Source: Haliclona indistincta (taxonomy: Eukaryota; Porifera; Demospongiae; Haplosclerida; Chalinidae). Taken from it: a DNA stretch of 64,000 nt. The notes under the pieces were generated by a model. It was given only the letters and a program-made list of their open reading frames with translations. It ran no database searches and was not told the origin of the DNA. Numbering within the stretch: the first letter of the stretch is position 1; each line of letters starts with the position of its first letter. Shown here in pieces: positions 38,550 to 59,284 of the stretch. The DNA is taken from the NCBI GenBank assembly GCA_964017065.1, contig OZ024784.1, positions 11,885,152-11,949,151 on the forward strand, given 5' to 3'. A program made the position numbers and the translations under genes.

Positions 38550-38897
38550 CACTTTGACATTCATGTATAATTTTCTGTTTCGTCATGGCTAAAGTTGTTA
38601 ATCACATACTGTGGTATAAAACTTTTTTTCTTCTCTCAACAAGCCATACTATTATCCTAGCCTAGCATGAGTCTGTACCGTCACATGTTGTATGGTTTTC
38701 TTTGTACATTGCAGGGGCTGACCATGATTATTATTGATGGGAGTTCCGATTTTCAAAAAGACCGCGCTCGCGCGTCCAAAAAACGTGTACTTTCAGCTGC
38801 TTTGCTAGTACCGTACCGCGTACATACCGTGCTAGCTCTAGTCTACTACACTGCACTGCAGTGTCTCATGAGCTACTCTAGTACTGTTGTATGCGTT
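38550..38897. other. Intergenic between RPB2 and C18orf63 homologue
   Basis: 348 bp, presumably the RPB2 3' UTR and the promoter of the next same-strand gene. A CG-rich patch at about 38755-38790 (GACCGCGCTCGCGCGTCC) is a likely promoter core. No ORF supported. Confidence 0.45.
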
Positions 38898-41616
38898 ATG
38901 GAGAGACTATTCATATCTAAACTGCCTCCTGTGTCTGGTCTAGAAGTATTTTCTGGCGAAATTCAGCCCCAAGTGCCTGCAGCACCTGCCGTTGTGTCCA
39001 AATGCAGGTCAGATTCGAATTTAGCTGGATAGTGTAGGCCACTGTGTATTCTATGCTGTAACACACGTGTATACTCTAGAGAGTTAGCGAGGTTCAGTCC
39101 TCAACTGTTAGTATCCCCAGCTGGAAACGGTGACGTGGGTGCAGCCGGCAAGCACAGAATATGGATTGTTTGCAAGGTCTGTGTCCAAGAGTAAACAATA
39201 GAAGAATAATAATAGAATATTATTTGCTCTTGCTGTGTCGCATTGTGCTGTTTCGCAGCACACAAGTATACATGTCTAGTTGTTAGTCTAGTTGTATGCA
39301 TAAATTTGACCTCAACAATTTTCCCTTACAGGTAAAACAGTGTATTGCAGCAACTTGTATATGTAATTATATATAATATAATATTATAATATTATATTAC
39401 AACCCTGTTACACATGATAACTTGGTAATTGGTTCAGGTTGGATTTATTAGCGAATTGCTCACTCAACAAAAATTAACTCATCTAGGTATCAAGGTAATG
39501 CAGTATAGATGACGCAGTAATTAATGTAATACACTTGGAATATATTTCAGCTGTGCGGCAGAGCAGCTGTTTCTCTCAGTTTATTGCAAGCTTGTTATCA
39601 GTTCACTCTAATAGCACGCCTGGCTCCCAAGTGGAACTCTATCAGCAAATGGTTGGTCAAAGGTGAGTAGAAGAGAAGGTGTGTGGATAAGGGCTGTAGA
39701 AGGTGTGTGGAGGAGGGCTGTAGGTGTGTGGATAAGGGCTGTAGTAGGTGTGTGGAGGAGGGCTGTAGAAGGTGTGTAGAGGAGGGCTGGAGAAGGTGTG
39801 TGGAGGAGAAAGGCTGGAGGAGAGAAAGGTGCATGTAATATAATTGCTTGATACTCCTGCAACAGGTTCAGATGTGTTTGTGACTGGACGAGGACAAGCC
39901 TTATGTAAGGAATAATCAGTTGAGTATTAGTAGAGATTTCTGATCTTTGTTCAGCTATGGAAGTTGGTGTAACCAGTACAGAACTGACACTAACTCTTAC
40001 TGCCTATAAACTCACTTTCAACATGCTAAAGGTATGGAAACTCATGAATGGTTCATATCATTTATAGTTCTCTCCTCATAGCCTCATGATCTTGAAGTCA
40101 CAAATGGTCTTCTCAAGCAATTCCAGAGTGATTCTGAGACGGTTATTCCAGAAACAGCAATCACAGCGAATCAATGCTTTGTGTTGCCCAAGTAAGTAAA
40201 CCATCATTACTTAATCTGGTTGCTATTGACAATAGGTTTAGCAGTGCTCATGTGTATTCGGCACTGCATCATCTTCCTGTCTCTCTGGAGTTTGACAGCT
40301 ATGATAAGATCAGACTACACTGGAAGAAACAGGTGTGTAGCACACAACCACACCTGACATGTAGACACTCTTTTATAGTATGGGCTCATAGTCCCAGAAA
40401 AGCAAGATTTGTTCTATCAAATATTCTTCAAATTTAAGCCAAAAAACTTTCTAACGTGAGTTTGACCAAACCGTGATGCAGTCAAACACTTTATCAACAT
40501 TAACTCATAGTTATCCAGGATGCTGTGTCGCTAAGACAATGCCCGTTGCTATTCCAAGCAAGGACACAGACAGCATTGCCATGTCATTCATCAGTGATGT
40601 TCACAGTCGCATGCCCTATCTCTGTGGCAGTAGTATCAAGTTCATTGATAAGCCTCTTATACCACATGCTGTTCTGCTACCTTCCAGTACTATTAACCAC
40701 CTGCCTAATGCTAGACCTGTACCTGTGAAACCAACAATACAAAAGCTGTTGAGTACAGTTGGTTGTAGTGCTGGATCACAACACCTGGTTTGTAGCAGTA
40801 GCTATCACCATCAGCCTCCATCAGCTGCTGTACAAGTGGTACCATCACTGAGTACAGTGGGTGAGTTATCATTGATAATGCTATAATATTATACTATTGC
40901 ACATATAGACGGCATTCATGTCCCGAGTGGTACTACAGGTACAATAGTACCAGTGTTTCAACATACAACACCACAATGTGTTCCTATAAACAAGACAAGT
41001 GAGGGAAAATAGTGTGCAATCTCAGAGTGTTATACTTTACTACAGTGAGAAAGAGAGATCGTCCAAGCTCATTTAGCAGAGCTGAGGAAATGCCTTGTTC
41101 TAAACAGCCAGCTGTTGAACACTGTGTACAGCAAGTAGCACAAACACCTCGAGCATGCAGTAGACTGACAGAGCCAGTGGCACAGGCTCGCAATAGGCAA
41201 CCAGCACAAGTGTGTACGGCTCAAACTGTCCCAAATGAAGACATCGATGATGATTTTATGTACACAGAAACATTGAGTCTCCATACAAACCAGCAAGAAC
41301 TGACAGCGCTAACAAAGGTATGTTGTACATGCTCCTGTTTGCAATGATACCAATTTGTATGTATAGGGAGTGAAGCCTAGATCATCTTCAATAGAACTCG
41401 AAGGAGTCAGTGAGCAGATAGTAACAAAAGTTTGTGCAAACGGCATAATAATGCACGTTCATCAATTTCCAACAGGTTCAGAAAGCTACGGCTCCAGTAC
41501 TGAAGAAATGGTTGCAGGACAACCAGGTCAAATACCGCAGCAGAGACAAGAAGAATGACCTGATCAGGCTGGTAGTAGAGCACATCAAAGCAACTGGAAG
41601 CAAACTAGATATCTAG
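38898..41616 (+). CDS. C18orf63 homologue (DUF4708 protein)
   Basis: About 12 exons. Exon 1 starts at 38898 (MERLFISKLPPVSGLEVFSG). Exon 2 (about 39096-39176) gives GNGDVGAAGKHRIWIVCK, followed by FISELLTQQKLTHLGIK. Then LIARLAPKWNSISKWLVKGS, SALHHLPVSLEFDSYDKIRL, YGLIVPEKQDLFYQIFFKFK and NFLTYPGCCVAKTMPVAIPS follow. FISDVHSRMPYLCGSSIKFI completes a match to the vertebrate C18orf63 core (LTARLAPAWN..., FFTYPLSCIRSQPVQFFPR, LPHICGFPIKIT). The C-terminal half is Ser/Thr/Gln-rich and disordered. It ends in a helical, basic segment (VLKKWLQDNQVKYRSRDKKN, DLIRLVVEHIKATG) that looks like a SAP-type helix pair. The molecular function of the family is not established. An intron at 39661-39835 carries a minisatellite. 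Confidence 0.8.
39664..39830. repeat. Minisatellite (GTAGAAGGTGTGTGGAGGAGGGCT-like units)
   Basis: About seven degenerate 20-24 bp units rich in GGTGTGTGGAGGAGGGCT lie in an intron of the C18orf63 homologue, just after the LVKG exon. Low-complexity open frames appear on the minus strand (repeated SSTHLLQP) but have no support as coding. Confidence 0.85.
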
Positions 41617-42024
41617 ATCATGCAGTATGTGTATTACAGTACCTATTTAACTATTGTTGTACTACAATGTGTGGGTGTGATCAAAGGAACCGCCAGTCGT
41701 CTAAAATCCCATTCACATTGCCTCGGGAAGAAGACACTTCTAACTACCATTATGAGATTAAAAATAAAATCCAAGAGATTTGCAAAGTCTCTAGCCAGAA
41801 AAACCAAGCGCTTGTTGACACACAATGGCTAGCCAATAGGTAGTTAGACACGCCCACTATAAATAATTATTAACACATAAAATTTTCTACTTTATCAAAT
41901 TGGTGTATTTACAAACATAAAAATCATAATAATTATTATCAACAATATTATTTTGCATGAACTATATATAAAAGAGTTGATTGAGTGGTATAGATCATAT
42001 CAAGCCAACGTGCTATACAAATTT
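41617..42024. other. Intergenic between convergent genes, no gene seen
   Basis: About 400 bp between the C18orf63-homologue stop and the stop of the DEP-domain gene. Strongly AT-rich from 41860 to 41990. It contains the 3' ends of both genes. No RNA gene or repeat was recognised. Confidence 0.5.
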
Positions 42025-50336
<8,312 letters not shown>

Positions 50337-50625
50337 ACTTGCCCTGCTGATATCAATGTGCAGATGCAGTGAATGGTGTTCACGACAAGCAGTTGTCGTA
50401 GCTGTCTCTTACATGCAATTTATTAGGAGAAAGATGGACGTAGCTCACTGGAACACCATTACACGCGAATCACGCAACTTGAGTCTGGATCTGGTGGTAT
50501 TGTTGTCTTCCTTACCATATACCAGCATACCAGTCATATGACTACTGGTGACCGCCCAACGCCCAATAAGACTTACCGCCAATTTTTTTTTACAACACCT
50601 CAAATTTTTATTTTTGACTTGATTC

Positions 50626-52530
50626 ATGGCTGCAATGCACAATCATCGCGCATCACCCTCAATCCTGTCAGCTGAAGCAGTGCTGAGCAAGTTAAAATCT
50701 GATGGGATCTTTGACAACATTCGAAAACTGTGCGTAGCTGCCGTTCAAGAGGAGGTAAGTTTATATACCCATGACCCCGCCTATTTTCACCCTGTTTTAC
50801 TTTTCAGCCGTCCTATAGAGCGCAGAAAGAGCATGTGGAGATTATCACACGACGGTTCTTGCAAAGCTACAGATGGAAGGAAAGTACAACGAAAAACGAT
50901 GTCCGGTCAAACCTCCGCTCATTTATACTAGAAGAGATGAAGAAGTAAGTTTAACAATAATTAATTACTTCATTATCCTAATAATAATTTTATTATTATT
51001 TATTTTGTTTGATTGATTTAGTGCCGTTTCGTTGACTCAGATGGGTCGACTTGCTGCGTAATTCAGAGTACACTAAACTGGGAGTCTGTCCCCAGACTTT
51101 TAGCGCTAAAAACTGCTAGCGCTAAAATTGAAAGATATTGTTCTGACAGTGGGCATGTCCTATCAATAACACAGTTGACAGAGCGGACAAAACGAGAGCA
51201 AACCGTTGGATCACTGACCATCACGAACAACTAACATGATGTACTGAGAATAAGATTGCTACAAAAGCCCAGCTGATTTGACATACAGCTCAATCTGAGG
51301 CACAATTCTGTTATAAAGACAAAATTAAATTTTAGGTGTCTCAGCGCTTAATATTAAAATTGCTTCAAGATAGACACTTTAGCATTATACTCAATTATAC
51401 TATTCTCTCTTGATCACAGACCAAGTGTTCATGTTGGAGCTTCTCTGGACTCTCTGATCACTAAGGCTCTTGAGAGTGAAGCAACTGACCTCCTTCCCAC
51501 TATTAAGAGTGCTGTAGAGGCAATGCTTCATCCTGCACCGTCCCCTGATGCCACCATATTAGACACTACTACCTCCCAGCCTTCTATTGGTACCAGCAAC
51601 ACTACCGAGGCTGGTAGCAGCCATACTAGTTCAGCCGTCTCACTGGAGCTTCCCATTCATCTATTGGAGTTCTCTTCTACCTTGCCTGCTGTAAAGAAAG
51701 AGTCTACTCGTGGGAAGCCAAGGACACGACACTTGATGACTGGAGACAAAAAAGAAAATGGAGGGAAAAGGGCTGAACCGCATACTCTAAAGTCTTCTAA
51801 AGTGGAAGAGAAGCACAAAGAAAGTAAGAGTAAACAAACTACAGATAAAGAAATGAAAGGAGAATCTCTTGTACCAAAAGTGAAACCTAGTGAGAAGATC
51901 GTAGTACACAGTGAGCCTGGCTCAAGCTCACATAAAGAGGAAAGTGAACCCAATGTATCTTCTGTTGAGGTTGATGATTCAGAAAGTTGCAAAGACACTC
52001 TCTCTGAAGCAAAGGATAGTAATAAGAAGAAGACTAGACAGGCTCAGAAAGAAGACACTCTGTTAGGAAAGCATTTGAGGTTAGTTATCTCTCGACGGCA
52101 AGTTCATAAGAGGCGTGTTGTATTGAGTTCATCAGAGGATGAGAAAGAAGATGAAGAGAAGGAGTCAGCTTCACCTGGTGACTGTGAAGTAGAGTCAGTT
52201 GAGATAGTGGAAAAGAAAAATAAACATCAAGGTACAGATAAGAGACGAAAAACATCGAACAGTGAGAAAGGGCCTGACTCAACATCACAGGATATAATAG
52301 TAACTAGATCAAATCGGAGAGTAAAGCCCAGTAGACGATATGCATTGTCCAACCAGTATCAGCATGAGGACAAAGAAGAGGATGAAGACATTGTGAGCAT
52401 AGAACAGGAGACAATTGCTGTAGAGGTAGAAAAGAAAGAATCTTCACCTGAACAAGAACAATCTCCTAAGAGAAAGAAACTAGACCATCAGGAGGAACCA
52501 GTGGCTAAACGACTCAGAAGACACAAATAA
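50626..52530 (+). CDS. BOD1/BOD1L-like protein (COMPASS Shg1 domain)
   Basis: Three coding exons: 50626-50754, about 50808-50945 and about 51420-52530. The N-terminus has the Shg1/BOD1 domain: EAVLSKLKSDGIFDNIRKLC, EEPSYRAQKEHVEIITRRFL, KNDVRSNLRSFILEEM, then VHVGASLDSLITKALESEAT and LLPTIKSAVEAML. The rest (about 330 residues) is Lys/Glu/Ser-rich and disordered, with basic clusters (RKTSNSEKG, KRKKLDHQEE, AKRLRRHK) that look like nuclear localisation signals. In vertebrates BOD1 controls chromosome bi-orientation through PP2A-B56, and BOD1L protects replication forks and is linked to SET1 methyltransferase complexes. The size (about 460 aa) lies between BOD1 and BOD1L. Intron 2 (about 470 bp) contains two AGCGCTAAAA words but no gene. 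Divergent from the DEP-domain gene. Confidence 0.8.
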
Positions 52531-52911
52531 TATATTTTTGTCAACAATTAACTATGACTCAATTTCGTAGCTTGGTCTTGTTCCCTCCAGCCATGATCTC
52601 TTCGATCTTCACTGATTATCATGGCGACGAGTAAGTCGATAGGGCCTGGTTTACAATGAATTATTATGTCTCTGTTGTAAAAGATTGATAATCCACCCTC
52701 TAATTACTGTATAGACTGGAATCTATATGGAGAACTGCACTAGCTAGGTAGCATGACAACATGCAATAAAATACTGAAATGTCGTCACTGCATAATATTT
52801 GATCACTTGACTGACACAAAGATAGCCACTCACACTGTACACCACGCCCACCTTGCACTACTGACTTACAAAAGATAAATTAGGATAAGTGGTTAGTTAA
52901 CATAATGCAGT
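52531..52911. pseudogene. Intergenic with relic of XRN1 exon 1
   Basis: Between the BOD1-like stop and the XRN1-like stop. On the minus strand, at about 52825-52790, it reads in frame YLCVSQVIKYY, matching XRN1 exon 1 ([11 protein letters not shown] at about 59150-59103). At DNA level GATCACTTGACTGACACAA pairs with GATCACTCGGCTAACACAA. The CCACGCCC block and the bases next to the stop codon (CATAATGCAGTTCA against CATAATACTGTTCA) are also shared with the eIF3A-XRN1 intergenic region. This marks a degraded tandem copy. A short minus-strand frame near 52640-52560 (KIEEIMAGGNKTKLRN, then TGA) is unexplained. Confidence 0.7.
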
Positions 52912-55900
52912 TCAGCGACGTCGGTATACTCTCTCCCAGCCTTCATTCTCTCCTCCACGACGAACAGAAGAATCTTGTCTGCTCCGCCAGTCTCCTCCAC
53001 GGCTATTTTGCCGATCATCTCTGTGCGGAGGATACCTGTCACCACCATATTGGTTTCGCACAGAAGAGTGTTGCCAGGTTCCCACATCTTGGCGATCTTT
53101 CTCACGATAGCCAGATTCTCGTTCTCTATCACGATATCGGTCCTGGTCCCTATACGGTCCACTGTCCCTGTAAGAGTCACGTTCCCTGTAATGATCCCTA
53201 TCACGAGTTTGATACCCTCGGTCTCCGTCATAGTCTCTTCCACGATCCCTGTCCTGGTCTCGATCTCTCCAGTCAGACTCTCCCCGATGATCTCTCTCTC
53301 CATAGCGTCGATACTCATCTCTTTCACTACGCCATCCCTGATCGTGATGGTCTCTTGATCTTTCTTCGTGACCATTATAGTGATGAGGTTGTGATGATGA
53401 ATAAGAACCCTTTCTTCGTTGTACCACATTTTGACATTGCTGAGTCATCCTAGTACCATGTGTGAGGTTGATGAGGTAAGAGGGAGGATGGTAGTAGGCA
53501 CTCCTCATAGACCCTCTGATAGACAGTCCACCAGTGAACTCCTCATCATAGAGCACCTCATACACAGAGCTGTTATCAGGTTCACCTGCAGTGTACAGAC
53601 AAGAAGATGTAAAACAAGTTTATGTCACATTAAAATCACCTTTTGTTATTCCAATAACTGTACCTCTGAGACCAAATGGTACAGCACAGTTCTTAGACAC
53701 ATTGACTACTCTATCCAACAATTCATAGCTGGCATCAGGATCAGGTATTAGACCACCTTGATCAGTCGGCTACAATTATAAAGGAGAGTAACATAAGGTC
53801 TTGACTCATCACATTACCTTGAAGAGTTGAACTGGTTCCATTTGTACAATCTGAAGGTTGAGCAGTTAAAAAAATCTGTTCCAATGTACTAGCAGAGCTC
53901 ATTCAAGCTCAATAATTGGCCAAAACTTTCTCTCTATAAAAATTATGCCCTTGGCAAACTCATTTGTTCCTGTTCGGGCTCATCATGTATTAGGCATTGT
54001 CACTATAGTATTTTCAATAGAGGCCCAGGTATTTTGTGACATTTTTTGAGCAGTGAGGCAATGCGTTTGATGCACACATACTAACCAATAAACTCAATCG
54101 TCCCCAATGAAAGAGGGTAATCATGAGAATTCTCACCCTTTTAATTTTAGACTGTACTTCTTTAATCTGTGACTGCTCAAGTGCTTCACAAGAAGAATCA
54201 ACTAGTTCCATATCTCGTGTAGGCAGTGACTCAAGCCAATCTAGACAAGCTTCCAGGCTGAGAGGTAAATAAAATCATCAACATCATAGAATACATGTGG
54301 AAACCATTATTACTGACCCACTGTCATAATCATCATCATCAGCACTAGTAGTGTCTGCTGGAAAAAGATCAGATTCATAGTACTTGCTGTTTGGTTGGTG
54401 CTCACGAAGGTATCTGAACACACTAGGAAACCTGTATATTAGTATCAGTTCATAAGGCACAGTACAAAGTAGTACTAATACTAGCCTCGTACCCAGGCGC
54501 TAGTTCTCCTCATGCTCAACAGGCCTGGTTACGAGGCTATACTAATACATCCTACTTTTTCTCATATTCATTAATCAAGTCCACAGCAGCTTGAGACAGC
54601 AATACTTTTGATTTTATCCATTGAGTATAGCCTGGTAACTGTATGAAAGCATAGAAGAGCTTTTATTAACCTTGGCACTTCTAACCTTTTTCTTAAAAAA
54701 TTGCAACTTTAGACCAATGTTGCTCCTAGGAGATGGATGTTCACTATGAGGAAAGAATGTATAGGTACAATAAAGTCAGCTAGCTGTAGTATACTTTGTA
54801 GCTGATCCCTCTTCACAGAACAGCGATCCAATGATCTTTTTCAAAATATCTCTATTTATATTCAATCTGTTGGCTACTTGATCAATAGGATAATAACGAG
54901 CTCTCGGCTCTTCACAGGTGTGTACAGCTGCTTCTATCTTTGGTTCAACTATAACCTTAACATAAACTTGCTCATTCAGGGTGTCTACAGACGATACCTG
55001 TCAGAATATGACAATAAGTTTGAACGTGGTAAATGTTAATTCCTTACCTCAGCCTGTTTTCCATACAAGTCACTTCCCGGCTTTAACACAAAACAGGTGT
55101 CTCCTTTTTTGAACAACTCTGACAATGATTTTAACCCATCTTGATGGTGTTGTACAGCATCCTCAGGTCTGTGCATGACAATGGTTTGCAGTGGATAGTA
55201 AGTATAGGAACGACTCCATTGCTGGTCATAAGCCTTGGACCCATACCGAACTCCCTGTAGCTCCTGGACCTCAACAATCACCTCCAGCTCACTGATCTTG
55301 ATGGCCTGACGCTCCCAGTAACTAGAAGACAATCATTATGAGTAAGTGAAGTGACAATTCTGCATACTTTTTAACAACAGCTCGTAACTTCCATTGTGCA
55401 GTCTGTAATTGTACCTTGTGGTCTCTTCTACTACTATCATGGTAGCACCTATAGTAATTATAAACAACGTTGGATATTACACAAGTAACATACAATTTCT
55501 GAGCTAAACACACACTTACACATATTTTGTGTCTGGATAAAATAGACCAGAGACTTTGGCTTCAGCCATATATGGCCACCTGACATAACAGGTCTTGCCC
55601 AACAGCTTCTCAGCAAGAGACTGCATCTGGAAACAAGAACATGTCACTATGCTTAATGACTTAGTTATTGAACATACCCCAAGGTGAGCAGTTTCTACTT
55701 GTGGTAGGATATTAATGCATCTGTAGTCTTGATTTGTGAAACACCGATCTTCATTACAGTCATTAACCTGCTCAATGTGCATCAAACAGTGTAGTTGGTA
55801 TTGAATTACCGTGTGAGAGATATGTCTGAATGTTGGAAATTGAGGAAAGTACAGATCCAATGATACACCTTTACGTAATCCAAACACTATGTTTTCCTTC

Positions 55901-58900
55901 TTTATAGGAAATGGATCAGATGAAAGATCAGTACAGCTTGTGAAGGAATGGAGAGGACAATAATTACCGCAAAGTGGGAAATTTTGTCAGCTAAATTTCA
56001 TCACTAACTTCTGCTTGTAAATTAATAAATGCACACTATTTAATTTTCGTCACTAGGACAAACGCCAAAAACCTCTTAATTTCCCGTTAAATTCTGGTAG
56101 CATTTCTATTGTGTAAAGCTTTACCTTGATTTGCAGTTTAAAATATCGAGGAAGTGTGAAGGACAGGGAGAATGGTAGGTGTGGCCTGAGAGTTTCTGAT
56201 GATCATATCTGTATGACAGGCAAGAGCCTTGTGTATTACGCTCTATCTCTTCATCGGTGAGCTTGTCATTGAACGGTTCCATGGCCTTCAGCAATCGGTC
56301 CTATTATCAAAAATCAGTTACACAATACTATACAAGCATGAAAGAAACCAGCTCTACAATACCTGATACTGACATGACATTAGAAAGTGCACAAGTCAGT
56401 ATGCAGTATCAGAAAATAGAGCATTCTGGTCTCTACAGTACTAGGCAGAGTGCTGACATGTTATAGCTAAGAATGAACCTTGTCAATGAAAGGAAGATGA
56501 GTTATATGTATCCAAGCCTTTCGATCATCCCATTTACCATTGGTGATATAAACTTCTTTAAACGTGGTTGGATAAAACTCAATAATAGGAGAGTCTCTGC
56601 TTATCACTAGACCCTGAAGTTAGTGATGTACATGAAATAATGCAAAACACATACGTTCATACCTGGTATGGCTCTGGTAGGTGATAAGCTAAAGTAGGCG
56701 GCACACAAGCCAACATCTGCTCAAATGCAAGAAAGGGCTGTCCAAGTTCAAACACTGGTTGTAAGCTGCTAAATCCCTTCAGGTCAGACACAAATGGTGC
56801 ATAGTGATATGGATAAAACCTGCATATTGAAGATCCAGATAAGTAATGTAGTCAGGTATAACCTACCAGTCCCATGAAGGTACTCCAGTGTAGTAGTAAT
56901 GCAGTATCCATTGTACACCTGTGACAAAGCTCTCTACCAGATGATCAACACCTTGCTCATTCATATTCATTCTCTCATTGTAACAGGCTAGCCTCTCTTC
57001 TAATGTTTTATCATCAAAGTTGTCCTATATCAGAATGGTATTACAGCTGCTGCATTGTACAGCTGGTATTGGTCTGTGTTCATTGTTACCTCTGCTAGTG
57101 CAGTCATGTATCTCTCAAATCTAGCCATGTTCAAAGAGCCATTTTCATGTATGTAACCTGTGAAATCAAACTTGTAATTGACATTATAATGAATATCGCA
57201 AAGAAAAATTACTAGCACAAAAACTGAGCATAGCCATCATCAGTCTAGTGTAAATACATAGATCTGGCTTTTCACAGCATTTTCATTTGTTTTCATCTAA
57301 TAAGCTTTGATGATGATTTTACGTGAAAAAACAACTCCACGATAATTTAGGGGCATTTCATTGTGGCGTCATTACCATCACTGATTCTAAACCTCATACC
57401 TTGAAGGCTTGGCAAGACTTCACGATACTTCTTAAACAATACTGAGAGGATGTCCTATTCATTATTGCCCATTATTCACTGAAAGCACACCATGACTGCA
57501 TGTGCCTACCTCTTTATTACGCATTCCAGGTAAAGAAGGAATAAAGTCATTTCCTAAAAGGCATCCGAAAAATACAAAATCATCAATAACAGGTTCAAGA
57601 TTATAGGCAAATGGTATCTATAGGAAAAAGACATCGTGGTAAGTAATGTATAAAGAGAATTACTTGAAGAGAGGAGAATTCAGCATCAATGTACTCCCTG
57701 AGGAGTGAAAGATACATGATATAGAATGTGTGTGGAATGATTGATTTCTTTTGTACAAAAGAAAATTTTTCATAAAGGAGAGTGAAGTGTGGTTCGTGAG
57801 TCACCAGTCCAAGTAAAATCTACAACATTAATACAAATGATGCAGGTAAACAATGATGTGTTTTTCTTAAGAATAACAAACATATTTAATTACGCCACTA
57901 ACCAGGTCAGCATCCAGACCATACACACAATGCCTGGTGTTGGGATTGTAGCCTGGTTGGGCCTTCTGATAGCGAATATAGTCCATGATCTTGTGCTCTC
58001 CCTCGCCAGGAACCTGTAACACCAGATACTTTCAAATACTAGAGTTCTTCAGAACACATACCCTGGGCACTGCAGCATGCCAGCTAGGAAGGGCTGCAGT
58101 GCTTGCCCAGGTCAGAAATAACATGCGTTTGTTCAGTCTCGCTATCGTAGCTACACACAGTTACAGTAATCTAATTGGTAATGCAGCTATTGAAAACCCA
58201 TGGCCATAGCATGCGACTTTGCAGGCTTCTTTTGAAGAGTAAAATTGCACATCCAACCAATAGAGAGGTATTTCGTGGCAATCTTCGAACAGCAAGACAG
58301 ACAGACAGCTAGTAAACAGCCATATTTTTGATCACACACATAACATATAAAAGCTTAACCCTCAGACATCTATGTGCTCAGAACATGACACATACATGAT
58401 GTCCTGATAGGATGACTTCAACATTTTGCCAAGCTGGATCAGTTGATAGCTTCTTGTTGATGAAGTACTTGAAGCATTCTTGTAGTCGTGCCATGAACTT
58501 TGTGCCTGGTTTGATAGAGCTCTTATCAAATACAGGTTCCAAAGAAAAACCAGGTTCCTGTATATACATACGTATACATTACACCATAGATAATAAATAC
58601 TATGTAACCTTTTACGTAGTATTTATTATCTATGATTACGTACGTAGTTGTATTTATTATCTATGATTATACGCACAGTAAACATCCTCTAACCTGATCA
58701 TCATTGACAGGATATGAAGAAAAAAGTCCTCCTCTCTGGCTGTTTGCCTTGGCACAAGGAGAAACACCATCCACGGCTATGAAAAATAAATTCTTTGGCC
58801 TGACAAACTCAAAAATAGCCTCCAGATATTGGAATATTCTGATAAATATTATCTGCTCTGAGAGGGAATTTTCTGATGAACAATCCTCATCACCAAAGCC

Positions 58901-59179
58901 AGCATAAATGATGCTGTTCACATCGACATATAGATTGTCAAAATCAGGAATCTGTATTTGTATAATTATTAAAAATAAATTATTATACACATGCTATGAC
59001 GAACATGCACACAATAAAGCTACACTCCGATGATGTGAAAGTCTCGAGCTAGGTTCAATCGCACTACAGATTGTAGTACATGTTGTATAGACGTCGGAGC
59101 ATACCTCATTATACTTGATCACTCGGCTAACACAAGGATAGCGGTTAGTAACCCACTGATAGAACTTAACTATCCCCAT
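52912..59179 (-). CDS. XRN1: 5'-3' exoribonuclease XRN1-like, with an eIF3A-derived C-terminal tail
   Basis: A multi-exon minus-strand gene from the ATG at 59179 ([20 protein letters not shown]) to a TGA at 52912. It has the XRN nuclease core: [71 protein letters not shown] and [17 protein letters not shown]. All catalytic acids are kept. The XRN1-type middle domains follow (SWDWY/HYYY block near 56.8 kb, [20 protein letters not shown] and [11 protein letters not shown] near 53.5 kb), pointing to cytoplasmic XRN1 rather than XRN2. Odd points: the 5'-phosphate pocket differs from XRN1 (QRGRR becomes QRGGL, IIH becomes IIY). The last exon is a roughly 150-residue Arg/Asp-rich tail ending GWERVYRRR, almost identical to the eIF3A tail 6.4 kb away. 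It follows eIF3A by about 105 bp on the same strand. Confidence 0.88.
54484..54538. repeat. Short palindromic element (TAGCCTCGTACCCAGG...)
   Basis: TAGCCTCGTACCCAGG and GCCTGGTTACGAGGCTA form an inverted pair spanning about 55 bp in an XRN1 intron. The same family occurs at 31387. Probably a miniature mobile element. Confidence 0.65.
58575..58672. repeat. Palindromic/tandem AT-rich repeat in an XRN1 intron
   Basis: TATTTATTATCTATGATTA occurs twice in tandem, and its inverse (CATAGATAATAAATA) lies just upstream, around the palindrome TACGTACGTAG. It can form a cruciform. No function is visible. Confidence 0.7.
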
Positions 59180-59284
59180 CGCGCAAAATCTCGAATTGCA
59201 AGCCACGCCCGCTGAAAACAATGGAAATTACACATGTGCTTTGTAACAGGGTGACACATTAGCTATTGGGAATCATAATACTGT

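Noticed and set aside
39598..39862. Minus-strand repetitive ORFs (SSTHLLQP repeats)
   Set aside because: They lie in a minisatellite inside an intron of the C18orf63 homologue, with no splice or homology support.
51060..51410. Possible gene in BOD1-like intron 2
   Set aside because: No open frame or splice-consistent exon; only AGCGCTAAAA words and AT-rich sequence.
52893..53453. Other-frame ORFs of about 180 aa over the XRN1 tail
   Set aside because: The frame encoding the Arg/Asp-rich tail joins in frame with XRN1 exons and ends GWERVYRRR. The others are by-products of the biased RGA/GAY repeats.
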